In this document: in pieces, positions 5,402 through 7,442 of the stretch
How the letters are laid out: every line of letters begins with the position of its first letter
Numbering within the stretch: the first letter of the stretch is position 1
Source: DASQLQ01 sp035629935
Lineage (GTDB): Bacteria > Actinomycetota > CADDZG01 > WHSQ01
Assembly: GCA_035629935.1 (NCBI GenBank)
Contig: DASQLQ010000182.1
Coordinates: forward strand, 1 to 7,442
Direction: 5' to 3'
Length of the DNA: 7,442 nt
Translations under genes and position numbers: made by a program
Notes under the pieces: model-generated
Databases searched by the model: none
What the model saw: only the letters and a program-made list of their open reading frames with translations
What the model was told of the DNA's origin: nothing

Positions 5402-5532
5402 GGAGTCGCTGAGACGGGACGACAGGTATGCACGGCCTCGCGGCCGTGACTCGAGCCTCCCAGCCCGCCCCAAGCCGGCCTGTTCTTAGTGACTCCGCGA
5501 ACGCCTCCGGCCAGTCCGGAGGCGTTATCGCG
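5402..5532 (+). other. Structured gene-free leader with two strong hairpins
   Basis: The 311 bases between the divergent acyl-CoA synthetase and TIM-barrel genes (5291-5601) contain no convincing coding sequence. On the plus strand there are two strong stems. The first is CACGGCC-tcgc-GGCCGTG (5431-5448), which may be enclosed by GAGTC (5403-5407) pairing with GACTC (5448-5452). The second is a perfect 11-pair stem, AACGCCTCCGG (5500-5510) with CCGGAGGCGTT (5516-5526), extended by CGCG on both sides (5496-5499 and 5529-5532) with a two-base bulge. No U tract follows the second stem. A shorter stem CGGC-cgaa-GCCG follows near 5547-5558. This could be a cis-regulatory leader or small RNA. It matches no riboswitch class I know. 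Confidence 0.4.
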
Positions 5533-5589
5533 TCCGTTCTCGCCGACGGCCGAAGCCGCCGGCGTCCGGGGTAGGTGCCTTGCCCGCGC

Positions 5590-5594
5590 GAGGA
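5590..5594 (+). promoter_or_regulatory. Ribosome binding site that sets the TIM-barrel start
   Basis: GAGGA ends seven bases before the ATG at 5602. This favours 5602 over the in-frame GTG at 5575, which has no Shine-Dalgarno sequence and would add nine residues (MPCPREDGC) that look unlike a conserved N-terminus. Confidence 0.6.
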
Positions 5595-5601
5595 TGGATG
5601 C

Positions 5602-6438
5602 ATGTCTGCCGCTCCTCACATCCAGTGCTCGACCGGTCCCTTCTGGACCTTCGAGCTCGAAGACGCCCTGGACACCCTGGCCGAGGCGGGCTTCAAAGAG
5701 ATCGAGCTCATGGTGACCCGCGACCCCTCGACGCAGGAACCGGACATGCCGTTGAGGCTCGCCTCCGAGCGAGGACTAAAGATCGCATCCCTCCATGCCC
5801 CCTTCCTCGTGATCACGAAGACGGTCTGGGGCATGGACCCCCTCCAGAAGATCCAGCGAGGTGTGGAGATGTGTAACGCCCTGGGGTGCGACTCGATGAT
5901 CGTCCACCCTCCTTATCTATGGGAGCGGGACTACGCCCGATGGCTCGATCGTGAGTGCTCGGACTTCTGTAACGAGAGCGGCGTCACGGTCGCGGTCGAG
6001 ACGATGTACCCGCGCTGGGTGGCGGGCCGGCAACTGCGTGCCTATCGGTGGCTGGACCCTCAGGCGCTCTACGACGCCTGCCCCATCGTCGCCCTGGACA
6101 CGAGTCACGTGACCGTCGCGCGCAAGGACATCCTCGAGTGCTACGAGCTGATGAAGGACAAACTGGTACATATCCACCTGTCCGACAACGCCGGCGATGG
6201 GCGGGACGGACACCTTGAACTGGAGCAGGGCATCCTGCCGATCGACAGATTGCTTGCCGAGGTTCGACGTACGGGATACTTAGGCGCGATCTCGCTCGAA
6301 CTCTCGGTTCGTCGCTACGCTGGGGACCGGCGAGGACTGATCGAGATGCTGCGACGTAACCGTGAATACGTTGAACGGAATCTGAGTCAGGAGACGAAGA
6401 TCCAAAAGGGCATGCCTCGTACCAAGAGTGTGGGCTGA
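5602..6438 (+). CDS. Sugar phosphate isomerase/epimerase-like TIM-barrel protein
   Basis: This 278-residue protein of the xylose isomerase-like TIM-barrel superfamily (AP endonuclease 2 fold) is cytoplasmic with no signal peptide. Likely metal ligands and catalytic residues sit at strand ends: E35 (KEIEL), H65 (SLHAPF), H102 (IVHPPYLW), E133 (VAVETMYP), D166 and H169 (ALDTSHV), H190/H192 and D195 (LVHIHLSDN), H204 (DGHLEL) and E233 (ISLELS). This set fits a divalent-metal enzyme acting on a sugar or sugar phosphate, but sequence alone does not give the substrate. A small number of relatives are true AP endonucleases; the length and motifs favour the isomerase/epimerase side. The C-terminal tail after residue 262 is polar and basic. 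Its stop codon directly abuts the start of the receiver gene, which implies translational coupling. Confidence 0.85.
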   Translation: MSAAPHIQCSTGPFWTFELEDALDTLAEAGFKEIELMVTRDPSTQEPDMPLRLASERGLKIASLHAPFLVITKTVWGMDPLQKIQRGVEMCNALGCDSMIVHPPYLWERDYARWLDRECSDFCNESGVTVAVETMYPRWVAGRQLRAYRWLDPQALYDACPIVALDTSHVTVARKDILECYELMKDKLVHIHLSDNAGDGRDGHLELEQGILPIDRLLAEVRRTGYLGAISLELSVRRYAGDRRGLIEMLRRNREYVERNLSQETKIQKGMPRTKSVG

Positions 6439-6816
6439 GTGGCGATCAAGGTTCTTGTCGTCGACGACACCGATCACGTACGTCGGATGCTGTGCGAGAT
6501 GCTTCAACTCGATGGGTTCGAAGTGGTCGGTGAAGCAAGCAATGGGCAAGAGGCCATCGACAAAGCCACCGAGACCACACCCGACGTCGTCGTCATGGAC
6601 TACAAGATGCCCGGGATCGATGGGCTGACGGCCGCCACGAAGATCCGCGAGACCCGCCCCGACCAGGGGATCGTCCTTTACAGCGCATATCTCGATGAGG
6701 CGATCGAGCAGAAGGCCAAAGACGCCGGGATCGCCATGTGCATCGGCAAGGTCGAGGGCCTGAACCAGCTCGAACGCCACCTGACCGAGATCTGCCGCGA
6801 TCTCGCATCCAGTTGA
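6439..6816 (+). CDS. Stand-alone CheY-like response regulator receiver
   Basis: This 125-residue protein consists of a single receiver domain with no output domain. The acidic pocket is D9-D10 (VLVVDDTDH), the phospho-acceptor is D54 (VVVMDYKMPGIDG), the switch serine is S82 (VLYSAY) and the conserved lysine is K104 (CIGKVEG). All residues needed for phosphorylation are present. The proline that usually follows this lysine is replaced by valine. The start is GTG at 6439, immediately after the TGA of the TIM-barrel gene, with only weak ribosome binding bases, so translation probably depends on coupling. No histidine kinase lies in the window. The role could be a CheY-type or Spo0F-type phosphorelay; the partner gene suggests a metabolic link, but that is inference. 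Confidence 0.9.
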   Translation: MAIKVLVVDDTDHVRRMLCEMLQLDGFEVVGEASNGQEAIDKATETTPDVVVMDYKMPGIDGLTAATKIRETRPDQGIVLYSAYLDEAIEQKAKDAGIAMCIGKVEGLNQLERHLTEICRDLASS

Positions 6817-6841
6817 CTTAATACTGTTTACACAGTAGATA
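6813..6841 (+). promoter_or_regulatory. Promoter of the sulfite reductase gene
   Basis: TTGACT (6813-6818) and TAGATA (6836-6841) are separated by 17 bases. This gives a -35 with five of six consensus bases and a moderate TAnnnT-like -10. The -35 overlaps the stop codon of the receiver gene. It lies 31 bases upstream of the GTG start at 6872, leaving room for a short leader with a strong ribosome binding site. The stretch is visibly AT-richer than the rest of the window. Confidence 0.6.
6822..6837. promoter_or_regulatory. Perfect palindromic operator inside the sulfite reductase promoter
   Basis: TACTGT-ttac-ACAGTA is a perfect 6-4-6 inverted repeat lying between the -35 and overlapping the first two bases of the -10. 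A dimeric repressor bound here would block RNA polymerase. TetR, Rrf2 and MarR families use sites of this size. Sulfur regulators in actinobacteria include members of the first two families, but I cannot name the one that binds here. Confidence 0.55.
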
Positions 6842-6857
6842 TAGGACTTCGCTAGCC

Positions 6858-6863
6858 AGGAGG
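6858..6863 (+). promoter_or_regulatory. Ribosome binding site of the sulfite reductase gene
   Basis: AGGAGG ends eight bases before GTG 6872, which supports that start and therefore the cysteine-rich N-terminus. A second GTG at 6874 is out of frame. Confidence 0.7.
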
Positions 6864-6871
6864 TCCTTGCC

Positions 6872-7442
6872 GTGTGCCAGACCTGCGGGTGCTGGGACCC
6901 CGACGCCCGCCCACGCTCCCGCTCCAGGGGTGAAGCCCAGTGGGCCTTGGGCTATCGCGAGCCCCAGAGCCTCGCCGAGCAGACCAAGAAGGAAGACGAC
7001 GGGCTGAACGTGCGGGCCCGGATCGAGGACGTCTATTCGAAGAAGGGGTTCTCGTCGATCTGGCCGGGGGACCTCCGGAGCCGGTTCCGGTGGCACGGCC
7101 TCTACACGCAGCGGCCCGAGACCGACGGCTACTTCATGCTCCGCATCCGGATCCCCGGAGGGCAGCTGACGTCGGAACAGACCGACGTGATCGGGCGGGT
7201 CTCGGAAAGGTACGGACGCGACGTCGCCGACGTTACCGATCGACAGAACATCCAGCTGCATTGGATCTGGATCGAGGACATGCCCGAGATCTGGCGCGAG
7301 CTCGAAGCCGTCGGACTTTCCACAACGGAGGCGTGTGGCGACACGCCGCGCAACCTGTTGTCGTGCCCCCTCGGCGGTATCGATGCGACCGAGGTGATCG
7401 ATGCGTCCCAGGTCGTGCGGGACTCGAACGCGGCACTGGTCG
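6872..7442 (+). CDS. sirA: Ferredoxin-sulfite reductase, SirA/NirA type, N-terminal part
   Basis: This is the first 190 codons of a gene cut by the right edge; full enzymes of this type are about 550-580 residues. It reduces sulfite to sulfide with six electrons from ferredoxin, using siroheme and a 4Fe-4S cluster, in cysteine biosynthesis. Shared with mycobacterial SirA are QWALGYREP (23-31), VRARIEDVYSKKGF (47-60), RFRWHGLYTQR (71-81), the substrate-domain stretch DVTDRQNIQLHWIWIED (120-136) and TTEACGDTPRN (151-161). Y78 and C155 align with the Tyr and Cys that are cross-linked near the siroheme in the M. tuberculosis enzyme. The cluster-binding cysteines lie in the missing part. The N-terminus MCQTCGC is unusual. 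The start is GTG with AGGAGG eight bases upstream. A nitrite reductase is possible, but the CGD-x-P-R signature favours sulfite. Confidence 0.9.
   Translation, partial: MCQTCGCWDPDARPRSRSRGEAQWALGYREPQSLAEQTKKEDDGLNVRARIEDVYSKKGFSSIWPGDLRSRFRWHGLYTQRPETDGYFMLRIRIPGGQLTSEQTDVIGRVSERYGRDVADVTDRQNIQLHWIWIEDMPEIWRELEAVGLSTTEACGDTPRNLLSCPLGGIDATEVIDASQVVRDSNAALV

Noticed and set aside
5408..5423. CTGAGA, recalling the TPP riboswitch core
   Set aside because: The other conserved parts, including the ACCTGA element, are missing and no thiamine gene follows.
5428..5574. 48-codon plus-strand ORF in the leader before the TIM-barrel gene
   Set aside because: It runs through both strong hairpins, has a low-complexity Ser/Ala/Arg composition and no clear ribosome binding site, so a structured RNA explains the stretch better.
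6280..6780. 166-residue minus-strand ORF across the TIM-barrel/receiver junction
   Set aside because: It is antisense to two well-supported genes and has no recognisable feature.
6822..6837. LexA (SOS) box reading of the sirA promoter palindrome
   Set aside because: CTGT and ACAG are separated by four bases rather than the eight of the LexA CTGT-N8-ACAG type, and the gene is not a DNA repair gene.
6818..7261. 147-residue minus-strand ORF opposite sirA
   Set aside because: The plus-strand frame encodes conserved sulfite reductase blocks through this whole stretch.

Overview
The window is GC-rich, densely packed bacterial DNA. I read it as chromosome from an actinobacterium, probably a deep-branching or uncultured lineage. 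The sulfite reductase at the right edge resembles the mycobacterial ferredoxin-dependent SirA type, GTG starts are common, and the left edge has a promoter that looks suited to a leaderless transcript. This assignment is inference. There is no rRNA, tRNA, CRISPR array, insertion sequence or phage gene.

Layout. Positions 1-183 hold no gene but contain a perfect CRP-type palindrome (32-49), a weaker second one (109-124), and a possible leaderless promoter reading left out of the window. Positions 184-1703 hold five small minus-strand ORFs. Four encode small membrane proteins and one encodes a soluble protein; I recognise none of them. Upstream of these on the minus strand is an overlapping pair, a DsbE/TlpA-like thioredoxin (2464-2973) and the CcdA electron transporter (1758-2471). 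Together they would move reducing equivalents across the membrane, for cytochrome c maturation or thiol-disulfide repair. A divergent intergenic region with a strong stem followed by a T run leads into a CRP/FNR-family regulator (3124-3819, plus). The 3' end of that gene overlaps the convergent acyl-CoA synthetase gene (3782-5290, minus).

The 311 bases at 5291-5601 are non-coding but not plain. They contain two palindromes next to the acyl-CoA synthetase start, a sigma-28-like promoter on the plus strand, and two strong hairpins in what would be a long structured leader. That leader precedes a sugar-phosphate isomerase/epimerase-like TIM-barrel gene (5602-6438). Its stop codon abuts the GTG start of a stand-alone CheY-like receiver (6439-6816). 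A clear promoter with a perfect 16-bp palindrome between its -35 and -10 then drives a ferredoxin-sulfite reductase, cut by the window end, which begins with an unusual CxxCxC tail.

Taken together this is mostly housekeeping and redox metabolism: thiol transfer, fatty acid activation and sulfite reduction, with two regulators. I see no convincing new defence or mobile system. The best leads are regulatory: the operator at the sirA promoter, the structured leader before the TIM-barrel/receiver pair, the terminator-like hairpin before the CRP/FNR gene, and the CRP-type site at the left edge.
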